This document shows positions 15,963-24,716 of a stretch of DNA of 64,000 nt, piece after piece; positions within the stretch are counted from its first letter, which is position 1; every line of letters starts with the position of its first letter. The notes beneath the pieces are model-generated. The model made no database searches. It was given only the letters and a program-made list of their open reading frames with translations, and was not told where the DNA came from. The translations under genes were made by a program, and so were the position numbers. Source of the DNA: Lysobacterales bacterium (lineage in GTDB: Bacteria > Pseudomonadota > Gammaproteobacteria > Xanthomonadales > SZUA-38); the NCBI GenBank assembly GCA_028285525.1, contig JANQOZ010000015.1:115590-179589 (forward strand), in the 5' to 3' direction.

Positions 15963-17009
15963 TCAGTGCGCGGCAGCGCTTAAGTGAAAACCAGACGGCT
16001 GGTCGCCGCCGCGGACGATGTATACGCAGGCGGTTTCTGAGCCAGGGTTGTCGTAGGCTCGGGGCATTCCGATCGGTACGGTCATAACATCCCCGGGTGC
16101 GAGCTCGAACTCACCGGCGTCACAGCTCAGGCGGAGCCTGCCCTGCTGCACCATCAGCACTTCCTCTTCCCGACGCTCAAAGCGCGGGCTTGTCGCGCCG
16201 GCCTGGAGCCGCTGCCGCCGCAGGTGAAAACCATGAGGCCAGGACATCTGGCCAGCGCAGACGCTGTCTGCATCACAGGTGGCCCCGATGATCGGTGACT
16301 CGGTGATGCCGACGTCCTGTCCGAAGGGGTATGCCTCAGGCGTCGCCGCGTCGTCGGCCCTGACAACGCAGCGCGAAAGCTCCTCGGCGGTCATCCGATT
16401 GAGCCGTGCGACGTCGGCTGCGGTGGTAGGGGGCATGATCTCCGCGCCCTCGGGCACCGTCTCGCCGGTGGACGTATCGATGAGGCGCCCGTTCTTCAGC
16501 AGCACCAGCCCGTGGTCGCGCGCTTTTTCAAACACGCTGGGCGCCCAGGTCACGTGGCCCGGATCATCGCCGCCGAGGACCGCAAAGAGAAAGCCCGACC
16601 CGTCACCGATATTGGTAAACCCGCGAAACACGTGAATTGGAATTGAGATGGTGTCGCCTGGGCCGAGTTCAACGCTGCCGTCTTCGCAGTCTGATCCGAG
16701 CGTAAAGGCCCACCGCCCCGAGTGCACCACAAACACCTCCGCCGTTTCGTGGCTGTGCTGCGAGTTCACGCACCCCGCCGGCTGCCGAGCGCCGCCGATA
16801 TTGAAGCCGTGCGGAATATTGATGTGCACGTGTTGGTCGGGGTTCTCGGCCACGCCCGGGCCGATGATGGTGAAATTCTCTTTGGTCTCGCTCCCCGGCG
16901 TGCGGGTATCAATGAACGCGCTGGTGCAGGGCTTGAGCTCCCCGTAGTGCACCAGCCTGGCGCGCAGGTCTGTTGCTGACCAATGATCTTGCGGCTGATC
17001 TTGCGGCAT
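15963..17009 (-). CDS. Bicupin protein
   Basis: 348 residues from MPQDQP; an upstream TTG adds 25 residues with no family character. The first cupin (about 75-135) has HSHETAE with His85, His87 and Glu91 as possible metal ligands, but the second-motif His is replaced (IPIHVFRG). The second cupin (about 265-330) has RFERREEEVLMVQQG and VPIGMPRAYD, lacks the HxH pair and is probably metal free. Length and two-cupin form recall gentisate-type ring-cleaving dioxygenases, though the metal set is incomplete, so dioxygenase activity is not claimed. It is the first gene of the cupin-SnoaL-SnoaL operon, with an operator-like sequence at 17061. Confidence 0.8.
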   Translation of the reverse strand: MPQDQPQDHWSATDLRARLVHYGELKPCTSAFIDTRTPGSETKENFTIIGPGVAENPDQHVHINIPHGFNIGGARQPAGCVNSQHSHETAEVFVVHSGRWAFTLGSDCEDGSVELGPGDTISIPIHVFRGFTNIGDGSGFLFAVLGGDDPGHVTWAPSVFEKARDHGLVLLKNGRLIDTSTGETVPEGAEIMPPTTAADVARLNRMTAEELSRCVVRADDAATPEAYPFGQDVGITESPIIGATCDADSVCAGQMSWPHGFHLRRQRLQAGATSPRFERREEEVLMVQQGRLRLSCDAGEFELAPGDVMTVPIGMPRAYDNPGSETACVYIVRGGDQPSGFHLSAAAH

Positions 17010-17060
17010 TGGCGGTTCTCCCGCGGTGCGCCAGGCGCCCGCATTTCCTCCGGTAAATGT

Positions 17061-17077
17061 ACTTCGGATGCAAAGTG
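17061..17077. promoter_or_regulatory. LacI-regulon candidate site A (cupin operon)
   Basis: ACTTCGGATGCAAAGTG, with imperfect dyad ACTTnGnATnCnAAGT. It lies about 52 bases upstream of the cupin start. Closely similar sequences occur at 17197 and 20333, both in promoters of this island near the LacI gene. Confidence 0.5.
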
Positions 17078-17196
17078 TGATCAAGACGGAGAATCAGGAG
17101 TATCGAATTAATAAAACACTATAAAACAATTAGTTAGATTGGCTGACGGCTTGCCGCCCAAATTCGCTGGTCGTGATCATGTTCGGGCCAAACTTG

Positions 17197-17213
17197 CATT
17201 CGGAATCAAAGTG
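17197..17213. promoter_or_regulatory. LacI-regulon candidate site B (amidohydrolase promoter)
   Basis: CATTCGGAATCAAAGTG shares TTCGGA..CAAAGTG with site A in the same orientation, 136 bases away. It lies about 75 bases upstream of the amidohydrolase. The region between the two sites is AT-rich (around 17105-17140) and probably holds both promoters. Confidence 0.5.
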
Positions 17214-17287
17214 GCGGACAACCATGAACCTCAGGCGACCTCCGGCCAAGGCTGAGGCGTCATTTCCTGATCGACAACGGACGCGCG

Positions 17288-18190
17288 ATGAATCGTTTTG
17301 ACATGGTTGATGCCCATCACCACCTGTGGGACCTGGAGGCAGTTCGCTATCCGTGGCTGCTCGAGAAAGGCGTCAAGCGCTTCTTTGGTGATCCGACGCC
17401 GATCCAGAAGAACTATCACGTGGCCGACTTTCAGGCCGATACCGGCAGTCTGCCGATTACCCAATCGGTGCACATCCAGGTGGGTGCCGCTCCCGAAGAC
17501 AGCGTGACTGAGACGCGGTGGCTCCAGGACGCGGCTGAGGAAACCGGCTCACGCGGGTTGCCCAGCGCAATCGTTGCGTTTTGTGATCTGGCGCAGGACG
17601 ACGCGCAGGAGGTTCTGGATGCGCAGTCAGCGTTTAGCCGGGTGCGCGGAATACGTCAGATTGTCGGGCGCTCCTTGGAGGAAGACGCCCTCACCGGGAC
17701 CGACGCGTTGCTGGACAGCGCGGTTTGGCGGCGTAACCTCGCCGGTCTCGCCGCGCGTGGGCTGTCGTTCGATCTGCAGCTTATTCCGCCGCAGCTGCCA
17801 CGGGTCGTTGAGCTCCTCAAGGGCTGCGAAGATCTTGACGTAGCACTTTGCCACTGCGGTTCGCCGTGGGACCGCACGCCCGAGGGTCTCAAGTTCTGGA
17901 AACGGCACACCGCAGCACTGGCCGAGCTGCCGCGCGTTCACTGCAAGCTGTCTGGTTTCGGGATGTTTGACGCGGGCTGGGATGCAGAGAGCGTGCGCGA
18001 CATCGTGCGGCACCTGATCGACTGCTTCGGCCCGGACCGCTGCATGTTCGGCTCAAACTTTCCGGTGGACAAACTCTACCGGGATTACCAAAGCGTCTTC
18101 GCCCAGTTCCAGGCGCTGATCGATGATCTCACCGCCGAGGAGCAGCAGGCGATGCTGGGGGGCAACGCGCGTCGTTTCTACCGACTGTAG
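17288..18190 (+). CDS. Amidohydrolase-2-type metal-dependent hydrolase (lactonase-like, COG3618)
   Basis: 300 residues. VDAHHHLWD at 7-15 carries the first metal-binding histidines. The fuconolactonase-like run YPWL follows. CHCGSPWD near 200 and FGSNFPVDKLY near 255 supply the His and Asp of the barrel. The superfamily includes 2-pyrone-4,6-dicarboxylate lactonase (LigI), LigJ-type hydratases and sugar lactonases. The N-terminus looks closer to the sugar-lactonase group than to LigI, so a lactone hydrolysis step is likely but the compound is not fixed. The gene is divergent from the cupin operon and probably shares its control region. Confidence 0.85.
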   Translation: MNRFDMVDAHHHLWDLEAVRYPWLLEKGVKRFFGDPTPIQKNYHVADFQADTGSLPITQSVHIQVGAAPEDSVTETRWLQDAAEETGSRGLPSAIVAFCDLAQDDAQEVLDAQSAFSRVRGIRQIVGRSLEEDALTGTDALLDSAVWRRNLAGLAARGLSFDLQLIPPQLPRVVELLKGCEDLDVALCHCGSPWDRTPEGLKFWKRHTAALAELPRVHCKLSGFGMFDAGWDAESVRDIVRHLIDCFGPDRCMFGSNFPVDKLYRDYQSVFAQFQALIDDLTAEEQQAMLGGNARRFYRL

Positions 18191-18210
18191 CGATAGTAAG
18201 TGAGCGGACA

Positions 18211-18993
18211 TCAGGGCGTGCGAAACCTCGCCGCGAGCCGGTCAGCACCTTCGCTCAGAAAGCTGTGGTCGGAGGACAGGAGAAACAGCGTGGCGCCCGC
18301 GGCCATCCAGCGGTCCACCTCCTCGAGGTCCGAAACAAACATTCCAACCCGGCGACCCGCCGCTCGACCGGCAGCGCAAACCCGTTCCACCGCTTCGATG
18401 ACCGCCGGACTGGCCGGACTTTCCGCACCGAGCGCCACGGTTAGATCGATCCGCCCCACGAACAGGCAGTCGACGCCGTCCACGGCCGCAATCTCATCGA
18501 TCGCGTCGACGGCAGGCACGTCTTCGATCTGGGCGACCACCGTCGTCTGCTGCCGGCTTGCTTCGAGGTGGGCCGGCATCTTTTTGCGGCCCAGCTCCGC
18601 GGCTCGCGTGGAGCCGGCATAGCCGCGGCCGCCGGGGCCAAAGTGGCAGGCTTTGACCAGCGCGCGGGCCTCTTCCGCCGAGGTGACATGCGGGGCAATG
18701 ACGCCCGTTGCGCCACAGTCCAACGCGTTCAGTATGTCGGCGGCGTTGGTTGACGGAATCCGCACCAGTGAGGGCATGCCTGCGAGCCGCGTCACCGCCA
18801 GACACCCATCCAGCTCGAGTCGGCCAAAAGGTGCGTGCTCAGCGTCGAGTGCGAGCACGTCGAGCCGGGTGGCGGACAGCACCTCGCAGACGATCGTTGA
18901 GGGCGTTTTGACCCAGGTGCCGATGAGCGGCTGACCGCTGCTCAGACGCTCGCGAAAGCTGAGTGACGCAGGTTCTTTCCGGGGCGCGTTCAC
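18211..18993 (-). CDS. HpcH/HpaI-family aldolase
   Basis: 260 residues with the metal-dependent class II aldolase barrel. The LALDAEHAP segment (Asp50, Glu52, His53) contains the general-base histidine of HpaI, Arg78 (LVRIP) binds the pyruvate carboxylate, and Glu and Asp ligands follow in the QIEDVPAVD and CLFVGRIDL segments. It probably cleaves a 4-hydroxy-2-oxo acid into pyruvate and an aldehyde or oxaloacetate-like product. It is convergent with the amidohydrolase and lies 90 bases downstream of the LacI gene on the same strand. Together with the LigK-like aldolase the island has two candidate final cleavage enzymes. Confidence 0.88.
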   Translation of the reverse strand: MNAPRKEPASLSFRERLSSGQPLIGTWVKTPSTIVCEVLSATRLDVLALDAEHAPFGRLELDGCLAVTRLAGMPSLVRIPSTNAADILNALDCGATGVIAPHVTSAEEARALVKACHFGPGGRGYAGSTRAAELGRKKMPAHLEASRQQTTVVAQIEDVPAVDAIDEIAAVDGVDCLFVGRIDLTVALGAESPASPAVIEAVERVCAAGRAAGRRVGMFVSDLEEVDRWMAAGATLFLLSSDHSFLSEGADRLAARFRTP

Positions 18994-19083
18994 CGGAGGC
19001 GCTCGGTATGTATGGTCAGAATGCGATCAGCGTTGTGTTTCATGTTGTTGCTTTTCCTTTTTTCGGTCTGACCAACGGCCCAC

Positions 19084-20124
19084 CTAGCGGGCGGCTGCCG
19101 GGGCCAGTCGAGCCGAGTTTCCCGGGATCATCTCGCCCGAGAAGAAGCGTTTTTCCGGCTGCAGCTGGGGATTGTCCACCCGCTCCAGAATCATCGAGAC
19201 CGCGGCTTCAGTCATGCGGCTGACAGGCTGGCGGACCGTCGTCAGGTTGTAGCTGGTCCACCTTGCGGGGCCCACACCGTCAAAACCCACCACCGACAGA
19301 TCCTCGGGTACGGCCAGCCCATACTCATGCCGGGCTGCGTCGAGACAGCCCAGCGCCATGGTGTCGTTGGCGCATATCACCGCGTCGGGGTGAGCGCCGA
19401 TCCGGTCGCGCAGCTTTTTCAGGCCTGTGCCGCCGCTGTGGTAGCCGAAGTCGCCCTCGACCACGCTGATATGTTTAGCGCCCAGCTCCCGGAGCCGCGC
19501 CAATGCGCCCTCGGTTCGTTCCATACTAACCGAGGAATCTCCCGGGCCGCTGATGATGCCGAAGCGCTGGTGGCCGGCTTCGATCAGGGCGTCGACGAGC
19601 CAGCGCTCGCCCTCACTCTGGTCACAGCAAACCGCGTTCACCTGCCGGTCTCGGAACGACCGGTTGTAAAGAACGAACGGCACGGCGCGACGTTCGATGG
19701 CGTCGATCTGCGGGGCCGAAAGGCGCGCGGCGACAATCATCCCATCGACCTGGTACTGCAGCACCTGGTCGAGGAGCCGATCGATGTCGCTTTCCTGCTC
19801 CAGCGTAAACAGCAGCGCGCGCACGCCGCGCTGTGCCAGGTTGCGGTTCAGGCCAACCAGAATTTCGGGGAAATACAGCGCGGTGTTGCTGGAAATCACG
19901 ACCGCCGCCGTGTTGGAACGTCCGCTGATCAGGCTGCGAGCAATGGCGTTGGGCTGATAGCCAAGCTGCTCAGCGGCTTTCATCACCCGGGCACGCATTT
20001 TCCTCGATACCGATGCCCCCGGCTTAAAACATCGGGATACGGCGGACTGCGAGACGCCGGCAAGCCTGGCAACGTCGTAGGACGTTACGCGCTGGCGCGG
20101 GCTCTCTGCGGTGGTGCTTGCCAT
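19084..20124 (-). CDS. LacI-family transcriptional regulator
   Basis: 346 residues. Residues 13-60 are the LacI helix-turn-helix and hinge (VTSYDVARLAGVSQSAVSR, then GYQPNAIARSL). The rest fits the periplasmic-binding-protein-like effector domain (about 70-340), with a C-terminal TTVRQPVSRMTEAA. The DNA-contact residues AGVSQSAVSR are standard. It is divergent from the sodium/solute symporter operon, whose promoter holds a sequence shared with the cupin/amidohydrolase promoters. It is therefore the best candidate regulator of the right half of the island. The inducer is unknown. Confidence 0.92.
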   Translation of the reverse strand: MASTTAESPRQRVTSYDVARLAGVSQSAVSRCFKPGASVSRKMRARVMKAAEQLGYQPNAIARSLISGRSNTAAVVISSNTALYFPEILVGLNRNLAQRGVRALLFTLEQESDIDRLLDQVLQYQVDGMIVAARLSAPQIDAIERRAVPFVLYNRSFRDRQVNAVCCDQSEGERWLVDALIEAGHQRFGIISGPGDSSVSMERTEGALARLRELGAKHISVVEGDFGYHSGGTGLKKLRDRIGAHPDAVICANDTMALGCLDAARHEYGLAVPEDLSVVGFDGVGPARWTSYNLTTVRQPVSRMTEAAVSMILERVDNPQLQPEKRFFSGEMIPGNSARLAPAAAR

Positions 20125-20332
20125 ACCGTGTATCTCGTGTGCGGTGTCTGCCCGCGACCGGTTGCCGGCAGCGTGAAAATGCTACGGCAAATTGACTGCG
20201 AATGCGAACAAGCAGTACGCGTGACGTTCCAGGTATTTTCGCTGAAAAAACAGGGCAGTGAAGGTCGCGGTCGACTGTATTGGCCGGTTGCCATGGCGCC
20301 AAAACAACGTACCGAGGCGTCATCTGGGCCGT

Positions 20333-20348
20333 CAATTTGCATCCGCAG
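20333..20348. promoter_or_regulatory. LacI-regulon candidate site C (symporter operon)
   Basis: CAATTTGCATCCGCAG. Its reverse complement contains CGGATGCAAA, identical to ten bases of site A. It lies about 55 bases upstream of the symporter start and about 210 from the LacI start, the normal place for an operator. Confidence 0.45.
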
Positions 20349-20403
20349 TCAGAAGCGGAATAATGGGCATCTTTGCCGCTGAGCTACGCGCCGGGAACGT
20401 ATT

Positions 20404-22023
20404 ATGGTCGGACTGGGGGGAGAGTTTGGGGCGCTCAACTGGACCATTCTGGTGGTCTACATCGTGGCCAACCTCCTGCTCGGGTACATCCTTGGCAAAA
20501 AGATCCAGACCGCGAATGACTTCTACCTAGGCGACCGGTCGACGCCCTGGTGGGCGATCGGGATTTCCGTGGTGGCGACATACGTCAGCGCGCTGTCGTT
20601 TCTCGGCGGGCCGGCCTGGTCCTACACTAGCGGTCTGTCGGTCATCGCCATCCACCTTAACTATCCGATTGTCATTTTCCTGGTGATCACGCTGTTTCTG
20701 CCGTTCTTCTACAACAGCGGTGTCGCTTCGATCTATGACTACCAGGAACGCCGCTTCGGCCCGACTGCGCGCAGCGTGATGTCGCTGATCTTTCTGGTGT
20801 CGCAGGCACTCAGCTCGGCTGCGGTGCTGTACGCAACTTCGCTGGTGCTGCAGTTCATCACCGGCATCGATGTGGTCCAGGCGATTGTGATCGTCACGAT
20901 CGTCGCGCTGATCTACACAGCGATGGGCGGTATTGCTGCGGTGATCTGGACCGACGTTATCCAGGCCGGCATTCTGCTGATCGGTGCCGGAATTATCTTT
21001 TTTGCGCTGCTCGACCAGCTGCCGCTGTCCTTCGCTGAAACGCTGGCGGAACTCAAGGCCGCAGGAAAAACCAACGCCCTGAATTTTTCATTCGACTGGA
21101 CCGAGGAGGCGACCATCTGGTCTGGCGTGATCGCCATGACGCTGTATCACGCCACCGTGTACGGCGGAAATCAGATGATGGTGCAGCGGACGCTGGCGGC
21201 CAAGAATATCGGTGACGCCAAGAAGTCGTATCTGATGATGGGTTTTGCCGCCTTCTTTATCTATTTCCTGTTTTTCTTCTTAGGCATCCTGTTCTACAGC
21301 TACTACGGGGGGCGGGAGTTCGAAAACGGCAATACGATCATTCTGCAGTTTGCCGCTGACATCGGCATTCCGGGCCTGATGGGTATCCTCGCGGCTGCGG
21401 TAATGGCCGCGTCCATGTCCAGCCTCGACTCGGCGTTTAACTCGCTGTCCACGGTCAGTACGGTCGACTTCTATCAGAAGTACTTTCGCAAGGATCAGTC
21501 GCCGGAGCACTATCTCAAGGCTTCCCGGATTTTCACCTTCGTTTGGGCGCTGATCATCATTGTGCCGGCCATCCTCTATGCGCAGTCGGAAGGCTCGATC
21601 CTGCAGACGCTGACCAAGGTCGGCTCCTATTTTGTCGGCGCGAAGCTCAGCATGTACGCGCTGGGTTTTTTCTCAAAGCACACGACGGAAAAGGGCCTGC
21701 TGGTGGGCGTCGCGGTAGGCTTTGGCGTGATCTGGTATGTGGCGACGCAGACCGACATCGCCTGGCCGTGGTACTGCGCCATCGGTGCCGGCGTCAACAT
21801 GGTGGTGTCATTTGTCTTCAGCCTGATCATCGATGGCCCGCAGAAAGAACACTCGCCCTATTCGGTCAAAGGCCAGTCGATCCGCTTTGCGGCCGAAGGA
21901 ACCCCCGAGAAAGACGGCGGATGGTATGTGGTTCCCGGCAAGGTGGACCCGATCAGCTATATGCTGCTGGTTTTCCTGGCGCTGAACCTGCTGCTGCTGT
22001 TCGGGCTTGATAAGCTGATCTGA
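20404..22023 (+). CDS. Sodium:solute symporter (SSS family)
   Basis: 539 residues with about 13-14 hydrophobic helices. The N-terminal [20 protein letters not shown] is the typical SSS motif after helix 1, and the helix-2 region [15 protein letters not shown] contributes to the Na+ site. The central signature [13 protein letters not shown] is the conserved SSS motif in which Ser residues hold sodium. It belongs to the SglT/SMCT-like group, which moves sugars, monocarboxylates or aromatic and sialic acids. It is the first gene of an operon with RraA/LigK, GalD-like and 6PGDH-like genes, so it probably imports their growth substrate. Confidence 0.92.
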   Translation: MVGLGGEFGALNWTILVVYIVANLLLGYILGKKIQTANDFYLGDRSTPWWAIGISVVATYVSALSFLGGPAWSYTSGLSVIAIHLNYPIVIFLVITLFLPFFYNSGVASIYDYQERRFGPTARSVMSLIFLVSQALSSAAVLYATSLVLQFITGIDVVQAIVIVTIVALIYTAMGGIAAVIWTDVIQAGILLIGAGIIFFALLDQLPLSFAETLAELKAAGKTNALNFSFDWTEEATIWSGVIAMTLYHATVYGGNQMMVQRTLAAKNIGDAKKSYLMMGFAAFFIYFLFFFLGILFYSYYGGREFENGNTIILQFAADIGIPGLMGILAAAVMAASMSSLDSAFNSLSTVSTVDFYQKYFRKDQSPEHYLKASRIFTFVWALIIIVPAILYAQSEGSILQTLTKVGSYFVGAKLSMYALGFFSKHTTEKGLLVGVAVGFGVIWYVATQTDIAWPWYCAIGAGVNMVVSFVFSLIIDGPQKEHSPYSVKGQSIRFAAEGTPEKDGGWYVVPGKVDPISYMLLVFLALNLLLLFGLDKLI

Positions 22024-22046
22024 GACCTTTTCCGGGGAGTGAGCTG

Positions 22047-22733
22047 ATGAGTGTGGTGGTGACCAGGATCGAGCGCTGTGATCAGGCGCTGGCGCAGACG
22101 CTTGGCGCTGCGGGCGTGGCGACCGTCCATGAGGCGTACGGCCGCCGCGGGCTGCTCGCCAGCTACCTGAGCCCGATCTATCGACCGGCGAAGATTGCCG
22201 GCAGCGCGGTGACCTGTCAGGTCGCGCCCGGCGACAACTGGATGATCCATGTAGCGGTCGAGCAGTGCCAGGCCGGCGACGTGCTGGTGGTTGCGCCCAC
22301 CAGCCCCTGCGAGGACGGCTACTTCGGCGACCTGCTGGCTACGTCCCTGCAGGCGCGAGGGGTCCTCGGCCTGGTTATTGATGCGGGTGTCCGCGACGTC
22401 GCCGATCTCACCGAGATGCAGTTTCCCGTCTGGTCCAAGGCGGTGTTTGCGCAGGGGACGGTGAAGGAGACTCTCGGCAGCGTCAACGTCCCGCTGGTCT
22501 GCGCGGGCCAGCTGATCAATCCCGGCGACCTGATCGTGGCCGACGACGATGGCGTGGTCGCCGTGCCACGCCAGGCGGTCGCTGAAGTAGCGCAAAAGGC
22601 GGAGCAGCGGCTGGCCGGTGAAGCGGAAAAGCGCGAGCGCTTTGCGGCCGGCGAGCTGGGTCTGGACGTTTACGGTATGCGAGAGCGGCTGGCGCAGAAA
22701 GGGCTGCGCTACGTGGAGTCGCTGGAGGATTAA
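22047..22733 (+). CDS. ligK: 4-carboxy-4-hydroxy-2-oxoadipate (CHA) aldolase, LigK/ProA type (RraA fold)
   Basis: 228 residues with the RraA/class II aldolase fold. [16 protein letters not shown] at the start, [28 protein letters not shown], the [12 protein letters not shown] segment and the [22 protein letters not shown] segment match what I know of the Sphingobium LigK/Pseudomonas ProA aldolase. Arg116-Asp117 (GVRD) and Asp95 of GDLLA are the substrate and metal residues. The enzyme splits CHA into pyruvate and oxaloacetate and also decarboxylates oxaloacetate. It lies 23 bases after the symporter and 6 before the GalD-like gene, consistent with the end of the protocatechuate 4,5-cleavage or gallate pathway. 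Confidence 0.88.
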   Translation: MSVVVTRIERCDQALAQTLGAAGVATVHEAYGRRGLLASYLSPIYRPAKIAGSAVTCQVAPGDNWMIHVAVEQCQAGDVLVVAPTSPCEDGYFGDLLATSLQARGVLGLVIDAGVRDVADLTEMQFPVWSKAVFAQGTVKETLGSVNVPLVCAGQLINPGDLIVADDDGVVAVPRQAVAEVAQKAEQRLAGEAEKRERFAAGELGLDVYGMRERLAQKGLRYVESLED

Positions 22734-22739
22734 CCGGCC

Positions 22740-23828
22740 ATGCAGCGCGGCATCGCCTGTACGATATTGCGCGGCGGCAGCTCGCGCGGGCTGTATTTCC
22801 AGGCTGCTGATCTCCCGACCGACGCGCCGCAGCGCAACCGGCTGCTGGCCAGGGCTCTGGGCTCGCCCGACGAGCGACAGATCGATGGACTCGGCGGTGC
22901 CCACCCGCTGACCAGCAAGGTGGCGATTGTCGGACCGCCCAGCCGGGCCGACGCCGACGTTGACTATCTCTTTCTTCAGGTCACCCCAGCAACGGGCGCC
23001 GTCTCCGACGCTCAGAACTGCGGCAACATTCTCGCCGGCGTTGCTCCTTTTGCGGTCGAAAGCGCGATGGTGCCCGCGGGCCCGGAAGCGACCGACGTGC
23101 GCATCCATATGGTCAACAGCGGCAGCCTGTGCGTCGCCCGACTTGAGACGCCGGGCGGTCAGGTCCGGTACGACGGTGCTGCCGCCATCGACGGCGTGCC
23201 GGGCACCGCAGCGCCGGTCATGCTCGCGTTCCAGGACACCGCTGGCGCCAGCTGCGGCGAATTGCTGCCGACCGGCAGCTCGCTCGACGTTGTCGACGGC
23301 ATTGAGGTCAGCGTCGTGGATAACGGCATGCCGGTGGTGATGCTGCGAGCCGAGGATTTAGGCAAGACCGGCTACGAAACGCCGGCCGAGCTCGAACAGG
23401 ATGAATCCCTCAAACGCCGGCTGGAGGCGATCCGGCTGGCGCTGGGCCCTCGCGTGAACCTCGGTGACGTGACGGAGAAAACCGTCCCGAAGATGTGTCT
23501 GCTGGCCGGCCCGCGTGCCGGCGGAACGATCAGCACGCGCACCTTCATTCCTCATCGCGTTCATCAGTCGCTTGGCGTTCTGGGTGCCGTCAGCGTGGCG
23601 ACGGCATGCCGTATCCCGGGCACGGTGGCCAGCGAGCTGGCAGCGCCGGTTCAGGCCGGACAGTCGCTGATGCAGATAGAACATCCCTCGGGCGCGCTGG
23701 CCGTGGAGCTGGAGCTTGAGTCGCTTGATCCTGTAAGGATCGGCCGGGCAGCCTTGCTCCGGACGGCGAGAAAGCTGATGGCCGGTGAGGTATTTGTGCC
23801 GTCCGAATTCTGGCCATCGGAATCATGA
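22740..23828 (+). CDS. galD: 4-oxalomesaconate tautomerase, GalD-like (PrpF family)
   Basis: 362 residues. The N-terminal CTILRGGSSRGLYF, the QIDGLGGAHPLTSKVAIV segment, QNCGNILAGVAPFAVE and the C-terminal VPKMCLLAGPRAGGTISTR match Pseudomonas GalD as I remember it, and fit less well with the PrpF methylaconitate isomerases. It has the two-lobed diaminopimelate-epimerase fold. The Cys in QNCGN is the likely catalytic acid/base. GalD interconverts the keto and enol forms of 4-oxalomesaconate, the step before hydration to CHA. The neighbouring LigK-like gene strongly supports this. The stop overlaps the next start (ATGA). Confidence 0.87.
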   Translation: MQRGIACTILRGGSSRGLYFQAADLPTDAPQRNRLLARALGSPDERQIDGLGGAHPLTSKVAIVGPPSRADADVDYLFLQVTPATGAVSDAQNCGNILAGVAPFAVESAMVPAGPEATDVRIHMVNSGSLCVARLETPGGQVRYDGAAAIDGVPGTAAPVMLAFQDTAGASCGELLPTGSSLDVVDGIEVSVVDNGMPVVMLRAEDLGKTGYETPAELEQDESLKRRLEAIRLALGPRVNLGDVTEKTVPKMCLLAGPRAGGTISTRTFIPHRVHQSLGVLGAVSVATACRIPGTVASELAAPVQAGQSLMQIEHPSGALAVELELESLDPVRIGRAALLRTARKLMAGEVFVPSEFWPSES

Positions 23829-24694
23829 GGCCGTCTGTAGCACTCCTGGGCTTCGGTGAGGTCGGCCAGGTGCTCGGGCTGGACCTCGCGCCCGCCGCCG
23901 CTGACCTCAAGGCTTTTGACCTGAAGTTTGACGACCCCGGCAGCGCTCCCGCCCGCGCGGCGTCAGCGAGCCCGGTGACTGCCTGTGGTGCCGCCGCCGC
24001 CGCGGTCGGGGAAGCCCAGGTTGTCATCTCGGCAGTCACCGTCGACCAAGCGCTGAACGCGGCGGGCTCGGCAGCCGCGGCGCTGCAGCCCAACACCTGG
24101 TACCTCGACCTCAACTCAGCTTCGCCGGAAGTCCGGCAGGCCCAGGCCTCCGTCATCACCGAGGCCGGCGGCCGGTATGTCGAGGCGGCCGTGATGTCGC
24201 CGATCAATCCGCAGCGCCTGACTTCCCCAATTCTGCTGGGCGGTGAGCATGCGCAAGCGTTTCAGCCGATTGCCCAGGAGCTGGGCTTCACCAGGGCGCA
24301 GATATTTTCCAAGTCTCTGGGCAAAGCCTCCGCGGCTAAACTCTGCCGAAGCGTGATCGTCAAGGGCATGGAGTGCCTGGTGGCTGAGAGTCTGCTTGCA
24401 GCCAGGTATTACGACGTGGACGAGACTGTCCTGGCGTCGCTCGACGGTTTCCTGGGCAGCTCGGAGTGGGAAGCGACAGCCCCCTATCTGCTCTCGCGCA
24501 TTTTGAAGCACGGCCAGCGTCGGGCTGCGGAGATGCGGCAGGCGGCGGACACAGTAGCGGCAGCCGCGGGTGGTGCCCCCATGAGTCTCGCTACCGCACA
24601 GGTCCAGGACGCGCTGGCAGCGCTGGGCGTCGATCCGGAGCAGGAGTCCTGGGCGGGTCTGCTGGACACCATTCGGCGTCAGCAGCCGCGGTAG
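23825..24694 (+). CDS. 6-phosphogluconate-dehydrogenase-like NAD(P)-binding protein with DUF1932 domain
   Basis: 289 residues. VALLGFGEVGQVL at 5-17 is the dinucleotide-binding motif. The C-terminal two thirds (SKSLGKASAAKLCRSVIVKGMECL) is the helical DUF1932 domain that replaces the usual hydroxyacid-dehydrogenase C-terminal domain. The Lys in GKASAAK is the probable catalytic residue. These proteins are predicted beta-hydroxyacid dehydrogenases. It overlaps the GalD-like gene by four bases and ends the symporter operon. It may reduce or oxidise a hydroxy-dicarboxylate intermediate of the pathway, but the substrate has not been identified here. Confidence 0.85.
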   Translation: MRPSVALLGFGEVGQVLGLDLAPAAADLKAFDLKFDDPGSAPARAASASPVTACGAAAAAVGEAQVVISAVTVDQALNAAGSAAAALQPNTWYLDLNSASPEVRQAQASVITEAGGRYVEAAVMSPINPQRLTSPILLGGEHAQAFQPIAQELGFTRAQIFSKSLGKASAAKLCRSVIVKGMECLVAESLLAARYYDVDETVLASLDGFLGSSEWEATAPYLLSRILKHGQRRAAEMRQAADTVAAAAGGAPMSLATAQVQDALAALGVDPEQESWAGLLDTIRRQQPR

Positions 24695-24716
24695 TCGAGA
24701 AGGGTCGAGGCTGGCG

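Noticed and set aside
19327..20382. 351-codon plus-strand frame over the LacI gene
   Set aside because: The LacI protein on the minus strand is unmistakable.
22047..22733. RraA (RNase E inhibitor) annotation
   Set aside because: The protein has the RraA fold, but its sequence and its GalD-like neighbour fit the CHA aldolase branch better.
21957..23108. 383-codon minus-strand frame across RraA and GalD-like genes
   Set aside because: It overlaps two well-supported genes and shows no domain.
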